Assembly: GCF_038246755.1 (NCBI RefSeq)
Contig: NZ_CP134706.1
Span: 3,782,001-3,846,000, forward strand
Direction: 5' to 3'
Origin: Micromonospora sp. FIMYZ51
Lineage (GTDB): Bacteria; Actinomycetota; Actinomycetes; Mycobacteriales; Micromonosporaceae
DNA: 64,000 nt
Part shown: in pieces, positions 49,895 through 57,555 of the stretch
Layout: each line of letters starts with the position of its first letter
Position numbering within the stretch: position 1 is the stretch's first letter
The notes under the pieces: model-generated
What the model was told of the DNA's origin: nothing
What the model saw: the letters and a program-made list of their open reading frames with translations, nothing else
Databases searched by the model: none
Program-made: the position numbers and the translations under genes

Positions 49895-50303
49895 TGTCGG
49901 TCTCTCGCCGATGCCGGTTCGTCGGTTCCTCGGGCGGCTCGGGGAATCGGCGGGCAAACGAGTCGACCATCGCCTGCCCGGCCTCCGAGTCGGTGCCGAC
50001 AGTGTCCCGGACCGCTGCCGTCACCTGCGCGGTAAGACCGGCTTGTGCCCGGGCGATCGTCGTCATGACCAGGTCGGCAAGGTCGACGCCCCGCATCCGT
50101 TGCACCCGATCGTCGAAGCTCAGGTCGGTCAGTGCGCCGGAGGCGGCGACCGTGACGCGCACCGCGCCGTTTGCCCCGGTGGCCGTGGCAGTCAGGCCCG
50201 CGACCCGGTCGGACAGCTCGGCGGCTGCCTGTGCCCGTGTCGAGACCTGCGCCGTCCACGAGTGCAGCCACTCCTGCGCCTCGTCCGGGCTCCGACCAAG
50301 CAT
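49884..50303 (-). CDS. YbaB/EbfC-family (EspL-like) protein
   Basis: 139 aa from the ATG at 50303 (a GTG one codon earlier is also possible). The pattern AELSDRVAGLTATATGANGAVRVTVAASGALTDLSFDDRVQRMRGVDLADLVMTTIARAQAGLTAQV matches the YbaB-like proteins that lead ESX-substrate cassettes, chaperone-like small proteins rather than nucleoid proteins. First gene of the toxin operon. Confidence 0.75.
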   Translation of the reverse strand: MLGRSPDEAQEWLHSWTAQVSTRAQAAAELSDRVAGLTATATGANGAVRVTVAASGALTDLSFDDRVQRMRGVDLADLVMTTIARAQAGLTAQVTAAVRDTVGTDSEAGQAMVDSFARRFPEPPEEPTNRHRRETDNGW

Positions 50304-50490
50304 CACACCCCCGACGTCTATGATCCACCGACGCTGTCACTCACCGTCGATGCGGCAGTGACTGCTCCACAGTGCACCACATTCGCGGCCTCGCCGGGCA
50401 CCCGGATCTGGTGGGGCCGATTGGCGGTCACTCCACCCGCTGAGACGGGCGGTCCCGCGCGTCCCCAGCGAGTCGGGGCCGATGGAAGAT

Positions 50491-50518
50491 TCATACTCCG
50501 CTAGGCTCCGAAGTATGA
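50491..50518. promoter_or_regulatory. Operator/leaderless promoter of the toxin-antitoxin pair
   Basis: TCATACT (50491-50497) and AGTATGA (50512-50518) form an inverted repeat that contains the antitoxin ATG in its right arm. TAGGCT at 50502-50507 looks like a -10 box only 7 nt before the ATG, so the mRNA is probably leaderless and self-repressed by the antitoxin. Confidence 0.5.
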
Positions 50519-50826
50519 GTCGGCGTGTGACGATCTCCGTGCCAGATGACGTGGCGGAACAGCTGGACGCGCTCCCGGCCCGTCAGGTGTCCGCGTACGT
50601 CACCGAGGCGCTGCGCCGCCGCCGGGTATCGGACGATATGCGGGCTGCGCTGCGGGCCGCCGGGCACGGCGAGTTCCCGTACGACCCCGCCGGGGCGGCC
50701 CAGCGACTCGCCGCCCACCAGGTCACGCCGGAGGTTCGTGAGGCGGCCGTCGCCCGGGTCGCCGGGCTGTTGGGCCGGTCGGCCGAGGAGCTGCGCTCGG
50801 AGCTGAACGACGCCTCGGCGGCATGA
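50515..50826 (+). CDS. VapB-like ribbon-helix-helix antitoxin
   Basis: 103 aa from the ATG at 50515. The N terminus RRVTISVPDDVAEQLDALPARQVSAYVTEALRRRR is a ribbon-helix-helix DNA-binding domain. The acidic/alanine-rich tail (TPEVREAAVARVAGLLGRSAEELRSELNDASAA) is probably the toxin-binding part. It overlaps the PIN gene by 4 bp (ATGA), the standard arrangement for VapBC-type modules, and its own promoter lies under an inverted repeat. Confidence 0.8.
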   Translation: MSRRVTISVPDDVAEQLDALPARQVSAYVTEALRRRRVSDDMRAALRAAGHGEFPYDPAGAAQRLAAHQVTPEVREAAVARVAGLLGRSAEELRSELNDASAA

Positions 50827-51224
50827 GCCGGGCCTACTGGGTGCTCGACACCGGCGCGCTGCTGGCGTACGTGCAGGGGGTGCCGGCCGTCGGTGAGGCG
50901 CTGGTCGCGGTGGCCGACGTCGAGGGAACGGTGACGGTGCCGCTGGCCTGCCTGTTGGAGGCGTACAGCCGGCTCGACCCGACCGAGCATGAGCTGCTGC
51001 GGATGCTGCGCCGGAACCCGGCCGTGGTCACCGTCGTGCCCACCCTGAATCTCGACGACGGCGACGAGGCACCGACCATTGGCGGCCTGGCCCGGCACAC
51101 CGGTCGGCTCGGCTCCGCGCACGCCGCCTGGCTGGCGATGGTCAACCAGGCGGGCGTGGTGACCTCCCACCCGGACCAGATTCGGACGGTGCTCGGCGAC
51201 GGCTGGGAGATCCTGGAGGTCTGA
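50823..51224 (+). CDS. PIN-domain (VapC-like) toxin
   Basis: 133 aa, ATG at 50823. The PIN fold shows the first Asp in VLDTGALLAYV, an acidic residue in CLLEAYSRLDP, and a late His/Asp pair region (LGSAHAAWLAMVN, TSHPDQIRTVLGDG). PIN toxins are Mg-dependent RNases that cut tRNA or rRNA; the paired ribbon-helix-helix protein upstream is its antitoxin. The second and third acidic positions are less clear than in textbook VapC, so activity should not be assumed. Confidence 0.75.
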   Translation: MSRAYWVLDTGALLAYVQGVPAVGEALVAVADVEGTVTVPLACLLEAYSRLDPTEHELLRMLRRNPAVVTVVPTLNLDDGDEAPTIGGLARHTGRLGSAHAAWLAMVNQAGVVTSHPDQIRTVLGDGWEILEV

Positions 51225-51776
51225 GGTCAGCCTGCTCCTCCGGCGGGCCGGATGGTGCCTCGGGCCAAACCGTCGGCGGTGAGTTTCCCGGCCAGGAACC
51301 ACGGGTCGAGGATCGCCGGGTTGGGCGCAGCAGGTGGCTCTCCCACCGGTCAGCAATTGTCCTTCCGGCCGCTCGGGCTGGGGCGTGACCTGTGGCATCA
51401 GCGCCGGCGTCGAAGGCGGGCCCAACTCCTCGGCGAGCGTGTCGATCTCCGGCAGCAGTGGTGCCAGGTGGGAGTCGGTCGGCCGGCGAGGGCGTTGACC
51501 GCGTTGCCGGGCCAGCAGCAGCGCCCCCACGGCGGTCCTTCCGGGCTGAACCCACCCCTGGACTCGATCAAAATCCTCTGGCCTCTCCGAGATCTTGGTC
51601 CGCGAGCGCCCCCATCGGGGCCGTTCCCGACCAAGATCCAGCGGCAGTGCCGAGCGGCTCGCCGGTGGCCGCACGGCTGGCACAGATTTTCTGATCCCCC
51701 TGCGGATCTTGGTACGAATCCGCCCCTCGCGGCGCTCTTACCAGTAGCCGCCACCAACTCAGGAAGGAGGCATCCG
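51225..51776. other. Intergenic region with a long inverted repeat and short dispersed motif
   Basis: No gene seen. GATCTTGGTC (51591-51600) pairs with GACCAAGATC (51629-51638), with an inner stem around 51608-51621, and GATCTTGGT recurs at 51705-51713. This looks like a short interspersed palindromic repeat; Micromonosporaceae carry such elements, but identity was not tested. Confidence 0.45.
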
Positions 51777-52034
51777 ATGAAGTCGCATCTCGTCCCCTGC
51801 CCGGGCGGGGAGGTCGTCCCGGACCGGATCGTGACGCGCCGGTACGTGCAGGCGCGGCTGGCCGAGCTGCCGTCGCGGCCGGAGGACGTCGACGCCCGGC
51901 TGCGCGGCCTGCTGGAGATCTACGAGGACCTGAACGCGGGCGGCCATCCGGAGCCGTTGACGCTGTTGGCCGGGGTGCTGGGCATCCCGGCGGAGGTGCT
52001 GGTCATACACCTGCGTGCGGCCGGGCGCAGGTGA
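51777..52034 (+). CDS. Small conserved hypothetical protein, 85 aa
   Basis: The ATG at 51777 follows a very strong AGGAAGGAGG. The protein (KSHLVPCPGGEVVPDRIVTRRYVQARLAELPSRPEDVDARLRGLLEIYEDLNAGGHPEPLTLLAGVLGIPAEVLVIHLRAAGRR) is soluble and mostly helical. No family recognised. It lies upstream of the arylsulfotransferase-like gene with an 87-bp gap, likely independent. Confidence 0.7.
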   Translation: MKSHLVPCPGGEVVPDRIVTRRYVQARLAELPSRPEDVDARLRGLLEIYEDLNAGGHPEPLTLLAGVLGIPAEVLVIHLRAAGRR

Positions 52035-52121
52035 GTGGAAGAGCACTTCTCACCGTCCGGAAACTGGTAGCTTGACCAGGTAGGAGCCATATTCACATTC
52101 CCTCCGAGTTCGGAGGTGGTG

Positions 52122-53927
52122 ATGGTGTCGGACCCGATCGGGCTGGCGCGGACGGGACGCAGGCCGAAGCTCGGCCTGCCGGCAGCGCTGGCGGTCGCCG
52201 TGCTGGCCGGTGCCGGTCCGGTCCCGGCTGCCGGCGCCACCCCTGTCGCGCCAACCCCGGCGGCGTACGCGCAGCCCTGCGCCACCGAGCCGGCAGCGAT
52301 GCCGGAGGGTGCCGAGCCGGCAGCGATGCCGGAGGGTGCCGAGCCGGCAGCGATGCCGGAGGGTGCCGAGCCGGCGGTGGTCACCTCGGGTGACCAGGTG
52401 TGGAGCTTCGTCTCCGAGCCGGAGTTGCAGCCGATGCGGGTGAACGTCACCGCGCATCGGGCCGGTGCCGCGGCCGGTCGGATCTTCGTCGCCCCCTACA
52501 GCAGGTCAAAGCTGGTCGGCCAGACCGGGGCGCTGATCCTCGACGACGGCGGGCAGCCGGTCTGGTTCCGGCCGCTGCCCTCGGCGAGTCTGCACAACGC
52601 CGACTTCAAGGTGCAGACCTGGCACGATCCGGCGACCGGGACGACGCAGCCGGTGCTGACCTGGTGGCAGGGCAGCCTGGCGACCGGGCCGACGAAGCGT
52701 ACGGCGGGTGGCTGCTTCTATCTGATGGATTCGCGGTACCGGCTGCGGCAGACGGTCACCGCACACCACGGCTTCCACGCCGAACCGTACGACTTCCAGC
52801 TCACCGAGCGGGGCACGGCGCTGTTCCTGGCGTCCCGGGCCGAGCCGGCGGACCTGCGGCCGTACGGCGGGCCGGCCGAGGGCACCATCGTCAACAGCGA
52901 GGTGCAGGAGGTCGACCTGGCAACCGGTGAGCTGGTCTTCTCCTGGAACGTCCGGGAGCACGTCGACCCGGCCGAGTCGCGGGTGCCCGCCTCGGCAGCC
53001 TGGCACACCGACGGGGTATGGGACGCGTACCACCTGAATTCGGTCGACGAGGGGCCGGACGGGCAGCTGCTGATCTCGCTCCGGAACACCTGGACGGTCT
53101 ACGCCGTCGAGCGGGTCGGCGGGCAGATCCAGTGGCGGCTCGGCGGCGACCACAGCGATTTCACCCTCGGCCCGGATGCGGACTTCTCCTGGCCGCACGA
53201 CGTCCGGTTCCGGCCGGACGACCAGATCAGCCTCTTCGACGGCGGCTGCTGCGCCGAGCCGATCGGCGCCCGCGCGCCGCAGCCGGGCGGCGTACCTGGG
53301 CCGCAGGTGGGTGGGGCGCCCGGCCCGCAGCTCGGTGGCGTACCTGGGCCGCAGGTCGGCGGCGGGCCGGTGCGGCAGCCGCACGGTCTGGTGCTGCGCC
53401 TGGACGTCGTGCACGGCACCGCGACGATGGAGCGGACGTACTTCCACAAGCCGGGATTGTCGTCACCCGGCCAGGGCAACGTGCAGGCGTTGCCGAACGG
53501 CAACGAGTTCGTCGGGTGGGGACAGCACCCCTACTACGCGGAGTACGCCGTCGAGGGCAACACCGTCGGCGACGGCTGGCGGAACCTGCGCTATGCCGCC
53601 CGGATGCCCGGCGGGAACGTCTCCTACCGGGTGTTCCGCAGCGAGTGGACCGGCACCCCGGAGCAGCCGCCCAGCCTGGCGCTGCGGCAGGACGGGTCGC
53701 AGCAGGTCGCCTACGCCTCGTGGAACGGTTCGACGGAGACCCGGGCCTGGCAACTGCTCGCCGGCCCCGATCCGGATTCCCTCGCGGTGGTGGTCGAACA
53801 CGCCATGCGGACCGGGTTCGAGACGGCGGTCGGCACGGCCGACCCTGGCCCGTACTTCCAGGTGCGGGCCCTGGACGGGGCCCGCGCGGTGCTCTCCACC
53901 TCGGCCGTCGTCCGGCTCGGCGACTAG
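52122..53927 (+). CDS. Secreted arylsulfotransferase (ASST)-like protein
   Basis: 601 aa from the ATG at 52122 after CGGAGG. Signal peptide LGLPAALAVAVLAGAGPVPAAG, then a spacer with three EPAAMPEGA units. The beta-propeller ASST domain follows with QPVWFRPLPSASLHNADFKVQTWHDP, VLTWWQGSLATG, HGFHAEPYDFQLTERGTALF, WHTDGVWDAYHLNSVDEGPDGQLLISLRNTWTVYAVERVGGQIQWRLGGDHSDF and SWPHDVRFRPDDQISLFDGGC. Actinobacterial members are secreted and annotated as sulfotransferase-like or PQQ-propeller proteins with unproven chemistry. A second Gly/Pro-rich repeat interrupts the propeller near 53289-53371. Confidence 0.82.
   Translation: MVSDPIGLARTGRRPKLGLPAALAVAVLAGAGPVPAAGATPVAPTPAAYAQPCATEPAAMPEGAEPAAMPEGAEPAAMPEGAEPAVVTSGDQVWSFVSEPELQPMRVNVTAHRAGAAAGRIFVAPYSRSKLVGQTGALILDDGGQPVWFRPLPSASLHNADFKVQTWHDPATGTTQPVLTWWQGSLATGPTKRTAGGCFYLMDSRYRLRQTVTAHHGFHAEPYDFQLTERGTALFLASRAEPADLRPYGGPAEGTIVNSEVQEVDLATGELVFSWNVREHVDPAESRVPASAAWHTDGVWDAYHLNSVDEGPDGQLLISLRNTWTVYAVERVGGQIQWRLGGDHSDFTLGPDADFSWPHDVRFRPDDQISLFDGGCCAEPIGARAPQPGGVPGPQVGGAPGPQLGGVPGPQVGGGPVRQPHGLVLRLDVVHGTATMERTYFHKPGLSSPGQGNVQALPNGNEFVGWGQHPYYAEYAVEGNTVGDGWRNLRYAARMPGGNVSYRVFRSEWTGTPEQPPSLALRQDGSQQVAYASWNGSTETRAWQLLAGPDPDSLAVVVEHAMRTGFETAVGTADPGPYFQVRALDGARAVLSTSAVVRLGD
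52287..52367. repeat. Three tandem 27-bp repeats
   Basis: Perfect 27-bp units encoding EPAAMPEGA three times in the spacer after the signal peptide of the ASST-like protein. Copy number may vary between strains. Confidence 0.9.
53289..53371. repeat. Imperfect repeat encoding GGVPGPQVGG units
   Basis: A 60-bp-period imperfect tandem repeat encodes alternating GGVPGPQ and GGAPGPQ units, inserted as a loop within the propeller of the ASST-like protein. Confidence 0.8.
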
Positions 53928-54038
53928 CTCTCGAACCCGGCCACGCCGGGCTCCGCGACTGGCTCCCGGCCCCGCCCGTCGTTCGGCTCGAACCCGGCCA
54001 CGCCCGGCTCGACGACGTTCTCGGCCCTGGCGGCCCGG

Positions 54039-54077
54039 CCGCCCTCAGGTCAGTTACCTGACCTGAGGGCGGTTTTT
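54039..54077 (+). terminator. Strong rho-independent terminator
   Basis: A perfect 15-bp stem (CCGCCCTCAGGTCAG 54039-54053, CTGACCTGAGGGCGG 54058-54072) with a TTAC loop and a TTTTT tail. It ends transcripts from the ASST-like gene. Confidence 0.9.
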
Positions 54078-54092
54078 CCTGTGTGGACACCG

Positions 54093-54110
54093 CTTTCGCT
54101 GTAGCGAAAG
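54093..54110. promoter_or_regulatory. Inverted repeat upstream of the PQQ dehydrogenase gene
   Basis: CTTTCGCT and AGCGAAAG arms with a 2-bp spacer, followed by AAAGTTTGAA. Such sites are typical for carbohydrate-responsive regulators in actinomycetes; the regulator is not identified. Confidence 0.5.
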
Positions 54111-54388
54111 AAAGTTTGAACCGATCGGGCTGAAAGCCATAGACACATCGACATCGATTTTGTTAACTTCAGCCCGGATGTTACGTCGAGGTGAACCGAG
54201 ACGGGGACGATCGCCTCGACCGTGACCTCCCCCCGCCCCATTCACCCCCGTCCCCCCTGCCTGAAATCCGGTGCCCGCGTCAGCCGACGGCGGGCGGACC
54301 CGTGCTGCCCCCGGCACCGGCGGAAGGAGAACCCCCACCAGACGTCCCCGACCTGCCCCGACCAGATCCTCACCAGAAGGAGAGGCAG

Positions 54389-56521
54389 TTGAAGAGACGA
54401 CTCGCGCTCACCGTGGCTGGCCTGACGACCATCGCGCTCGTCGCCCCGCCCGCCACCTCGATGGCCGCGCCCACCAGGCCGACGGCCGCCGCAGAAACGA
54501 CAAGCCCTCCCCCGGACCTGAACTTCCAGAAGGTCACCCTCAACGACCGCCCGGGCGAACCGATGGACCTCGCCGTGCTGCCCGACGGTCGGGTGCTGCA
54601 CGTGACCCGTGCCGGCAACGTCTGGCTGCACAACCCCGCCACCGGCCGCAACACCATCGCCGCCAGCCTCGACGTGTACCAGCACGACGAGGAGGGCCTC
54701 CAGAACGTCGCGATCGACCCCGGCTTCGGCAAGGGCGGCAACAACTGGGTCTACCTGTACTACTCGCCCCCGATGGACACGCCGGTCGATGATCCGTCCA
54801 CTCCGGACGTCAACGAGGGCGACGCGCCGGCCTGGGGCACCGAGGAGGACTTCGCGCCCTTCCGTGGAGTGCTCCGGCTGTCCCGGTTCCGCCTGGTCAA
54901 GGACACTCTGGACCTGCGTACCGAGCAGCAGATCATCGATGTGCCGGTCGACCGGGGCATCTGCTGCCACGTCGGCGGAGACATCGTCTTCGACGCCAAG
55001 GGCAACCTGTACCTGTCCACCGGCGACGACACCAACCCGTTCGAATCCGGCGGCTACGCGCCGATCGACGAGCGCGCCGGCCGCAACCCGGCGTACGACG
55101 CCCAGCGCAGCTCGGCCAACACCAACGACCTGCGCGGCAAGATCCTGCGGATCAAGGTCGGCGCCAAGGGTGGCTACACCATCCCGAGCGGCAACCTGTT
55201 CACGAAGGGGACCCCGGGCACCCGGCCGGAGATCTACCTGATGGGCCTGCGCAACCCGTTCCGGATCGAGGTCAACCGCGACAACGGCCAGCTGTACGTC
55301 GGCGACTACTCGCCGGACGCCCGCCAGCCCGACCCGGCACGCGGTCCGGCCGGGCAGGGCAAGTGGTTCGTCGCCCGCAAGCCCGGCAACCACGGCTGGC
55401 CGTACTGCATCGGCCCGAACCAGCCGTACATCGACTACGACTTCGCCACCGGCCAGTCGGGGCAGCCCTTCGACTGCGCGGCACCGGTCAACGACTCGCC
55501 GCACAACACCGGCCTGCGTCAGCTTCCGCCAGTCGAGCAGGCCGAAGTCTCCTACGGCTACCCCCTTTCCCCGCAGTTCCCGGAGTTGGGCACCGGCGGC
55601 ATCGGGCCGATGGCCGGTCCGGCGTACAAGTTCGACCGCTCGACCACGCGGGGCCGTACGCCGTCCGGCTGGCCGGCGTACTACGCGGGCAAGCCGCTGT
55701 TCTACGAGTGGACCCGGGACTACGTCAAGGCGTTCCAGCTGGACCGGCGCGGCAACCTCAGCGGGATCGAGTCGGTGCTTCCCTCGGTCGTCTTCGACAA
55801 CCCGATGGACCTGGAATTCGGCCCGGACGGCGCGCTCTACGTGCTGGAGTACGGCGACGGCTACTTCAGCGAGAACCCGGAAGCCCAGCTCGCCCGGATC
55901 GACTACATCGGCTGGGACGGCAACCACAGCCCGCTGCCTCAGGTCTCGGCCACGGTGACCAACGGGGTCACCCCGTTGACCGTGGAGTTCTCCAGCGCGG
56001 GCAGCACCGACCCGGACGGTGACCGGCTGCGGTACGAGTGGTACCTCGACGACGACAACAAGGTCGACTCGCGGGCCGCGAACCCGACCTTCACGTACCG
56101 CAAGAACGGCAGCTACGACGCCACGCTGAAGGTGACCGACAAGCGTGGCCGCTCGGCGTCGGCGTCGGTGCGGGTCGTGGTCGGCAACGCCGCGCCGGTG
56201 GTGGAGCTGGTCGCGCCGGTGCCGGGCCAGCCGTTCAGCTTCGGCGACACCGTCCGGTACGAGGTACAGGTCACCGACGACCAGCCGGTGGACTGTGCCC
56301 GGGTCAGCGTGACCTACATCCTCGGTCACGACGACCACGGCCACCCGCAGACCACCGCCAACGGGTGCACCGGCTCCATACTGACCACCGTGCCGTCCGG
56401 TCACGACCCGGCCACCGACAACCTGTCCGCTGTCTTCGTCGCGTCCTACACCGACCCCGGTGGCGACGGCCTGCCCGCCCTGACCGGGACGGACGAGGTC
56501 GTGATCGTGCCGAGCCGGTAG
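54389..56521 (+). CDS. Secreted PQQ-type sugar dehydrogenase with PKD domain
   Basis: 710 aa from the TTG at 54389, chosen because AAGGAGAGG precedes it and the protein then begins with a signal peptide (KRRLALTVAGLTTIALVAPPATSMAA). The six-bladed sugar-dehydrogenase/sorbosone-dehydrogenase propeller is marked by PMDLAVLPDGRVLHVTRAGNVWL, EGLQNVAIDPGFG, GDIVFDAKGNLYLSTGDDTNPF, LRGKILRIKV, LMGLRNPFRIEV and NPMDLEFGPDGALYVLEYGDGY. A PKD domain (VTPLTVEFSSAGSTDPDGDRLRYEWYLDDDN) and a beta-rich tail follow. It probably oxidises an extracellular sugar or polysaccharide end group; PQQ use is known for the family, not shown here. It forms an operon with the TIM-barrel gene 18 bp downstream. Confidence 0.88.
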   Translation: MKRRLALTVAGLTTIALVAPPATSMAAPTRPTAAAETTSPPPDLNFQKVTLNDRPGEPMDLAVLPDGRVLHVTRAGNVWLHNPATGRNTIAASLDVYQHDEEGLQNVAIDPGFGKGGNNWVYLYYSPPMDTPVDDPSTPDVNEGDAPAWGTEEDFAPFRGVLRLSRFRLVKDTLDLRTEQQIIDVPVDRGICCHVGGDIVFDAKGNLYLSTGDDTNPFESGGYAPIDERAGRNPAYDAQRSSANTNDLRGKILRIKVGAKGGYTIPSGNLFTKGTPGTRPEIYLMGLRNPFRIEVNRDNGQLYVGDYSPDARQPDPARGPAGQGKWFVARKPGNHGWPYCIGPNQPYIDYDFATGQSGQPFDCAAPVNDSPHNTGLRQLPPVEQAEVSYGYPLSPQFPELGTGGIGPMAGPAYKFDRSTTRGRTPSGWPAYYAGKPLFYEWTRDYVKAFQLDRRGNLSGIESVLPSVVFDNPMDLEFGPDGALYVLEYGDGYFSENPEAQLARIDYIGWDGNHSPLPQVSATVTNGVTPLTVEFSSAGSTDPDGDRLRYEWYLDDDNKVDSRAANPTFTYRKNGSYDATLKVTDKRGRSASASVRVVVGNAAPVVELVAPVPGQPFSFGDTVRYEVQVTDDQPVDCARVSVTYILGHDDHGHPQTTANGCTGSILTTVPSGHDPATDNLSAVFVASYTDPGGDGLPALTGTDEVVIVPSR

Positions 56522-56539
56522 ACCAGGAGAGGAGTCATC

Positions 56540-57490
56540 ATGTGTTACGGCTACGACGGGATGGCCGCGTTACGGCGATCCGTCACTGATCGACGGGGCC
56601 TGCTGCGCGGTTCACTTGCGGTCGCCGCCGGTGTCGGGCTCGCCTCGTCGGGGCTCGGCGCGGGTGCCGCGGTGGCCGGCGACCCCGGGCACACCGGCCG
56701 GCGGCGGGTTCCGCCGGGGTTGATCAGCATCCAGCTCTGGACGGTCCGCGACGCGCTGAACGGTGAGCCGGGGTACGACGCCACGCTGCGGCATCTCGCC
56801 CGGATCGGCTACCCCAGGGTGGAACTGGCGCTCGGCTACTTCGGGCGCAGCGCCGCCCAGCTGCGCCGGTTCCTGGACAGCATCGGGATCAAGGCCAGCT
56901 CCAGCCACGACGGGATCAGCGCCGACCCGGCCGCGCTGCGCCAGAAGATCCAGAACGCGGTGGTGCTGGGCCAGAAGTTCATTGTGGTGCCGTACCTGTA
57001 CTCGGAGAACGCCGACGACTGGAAGCGCTGGGCGGAGCAGATGAACACCGAGGCCGCCGCGGCGGCCCGGGCCGGCCTGCGCTACGGCTACCACAACCAC
57101 GCCCACGAGTTCACCATCGACCTCGGCAACGGCCGGCGCCCCTGGGACATCCTCACCGCCGAGCTCGATCCCAAGCTGGTCCACCTGGAGATCGACCTCT
57201 ACTGGGCGGTCACCGGCGGCATCGAGTCCGGCGACGGGGTGGCCGACCCCGAGGGCTTCACCCTGGACGTCATCCGCTGTGCGCCGCAGCGGGTCCTCCA
57301 GTACCACGTCAAGGACCGGCACGCGGCCGACGGCGACATGGCGGACCTGGGCACCGGCATGATCGATTTCGGCCGGATCTTCCGTCAGCACTCGGTGCTG
57401 GAGTACATCGTGGAAAACGACACTCCCGACGTGACGCCCCAGCGTACGGCCGAGGTCGGCTACCGCTACCTGCACAAGCTGCGGTACTGA
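56540..57490 (+). CDS. Exported sugar phosphate isomerase/epimerase-like TIM barrel protein
   Basis: 316 aa, ATG at 56540 after GGAGAGGAG. It carries a twin-arginine-type signal (TDRRGLLRGSLAVAAGVGLASSG). The xylose-isomerase-like barrel shows QLWTVRDALNGEPGYDATLRHLARIGYPRVELA, SSSHDGISADP, YHNHAHEF (metal ligands), LEIDLYWAVTGG and YHVKDRH. These proteins bind a divalent metal and act on sugars or cyclitols, and exported ones often accompany secreted sugar dehydrogenases. Cotranscription with the PQQ-type dehydrogenase suggests a shared extracytoplasmic substrate. Confidence 0.87.
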   Translation: MCYGYDGMAALRRSVTDRRGLLRGSLAVAAGVGLASSGLGAGAAVAGDPGHTGRRRVPPGLISIQLWTVRDALNGEPGYDATLRHLARIGYPRVELALGYFGRSAAQLRRFLDSIGIKASSSHDGISADPAALRQKIQNAVVLGQKFIVVPYLYSENADDWKRWAEQMNTEAAAAARAGLRYGYHNHAHEFTIDLGNGRRPWDILTAELDPKLVHLEIDLYWAVTGGIESGDGVADPEGFTLDVIRCAPQRVLQYHVKDRHAADGDMADLGTGMIDFGRIFRQHSVLEYIVENDTPDVTPQRTAEVGYRYLHKLRY

Positions 57491-57506
57491 CCGGGTAGCG
57501 GCACAA

Positions 57507-57538
57507 CGCCGGGGTCGGCCACGGGGCCGACCCCGGCG
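57507..57538. terminator. Bidirectional hairpin terminator
   Basis: A perfect 14-bp stem (CGCCGGGGTCGGCC 57507-57520 with GGCCGACCCCGGCG 57525-57538) and 4-nt loop between the convergent TIM-barrel and glycoside-hydrolase-like genes. Confidence 0.85.
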
Positions 57539-57555
57539 TCGTCGTACCGGCGCGG

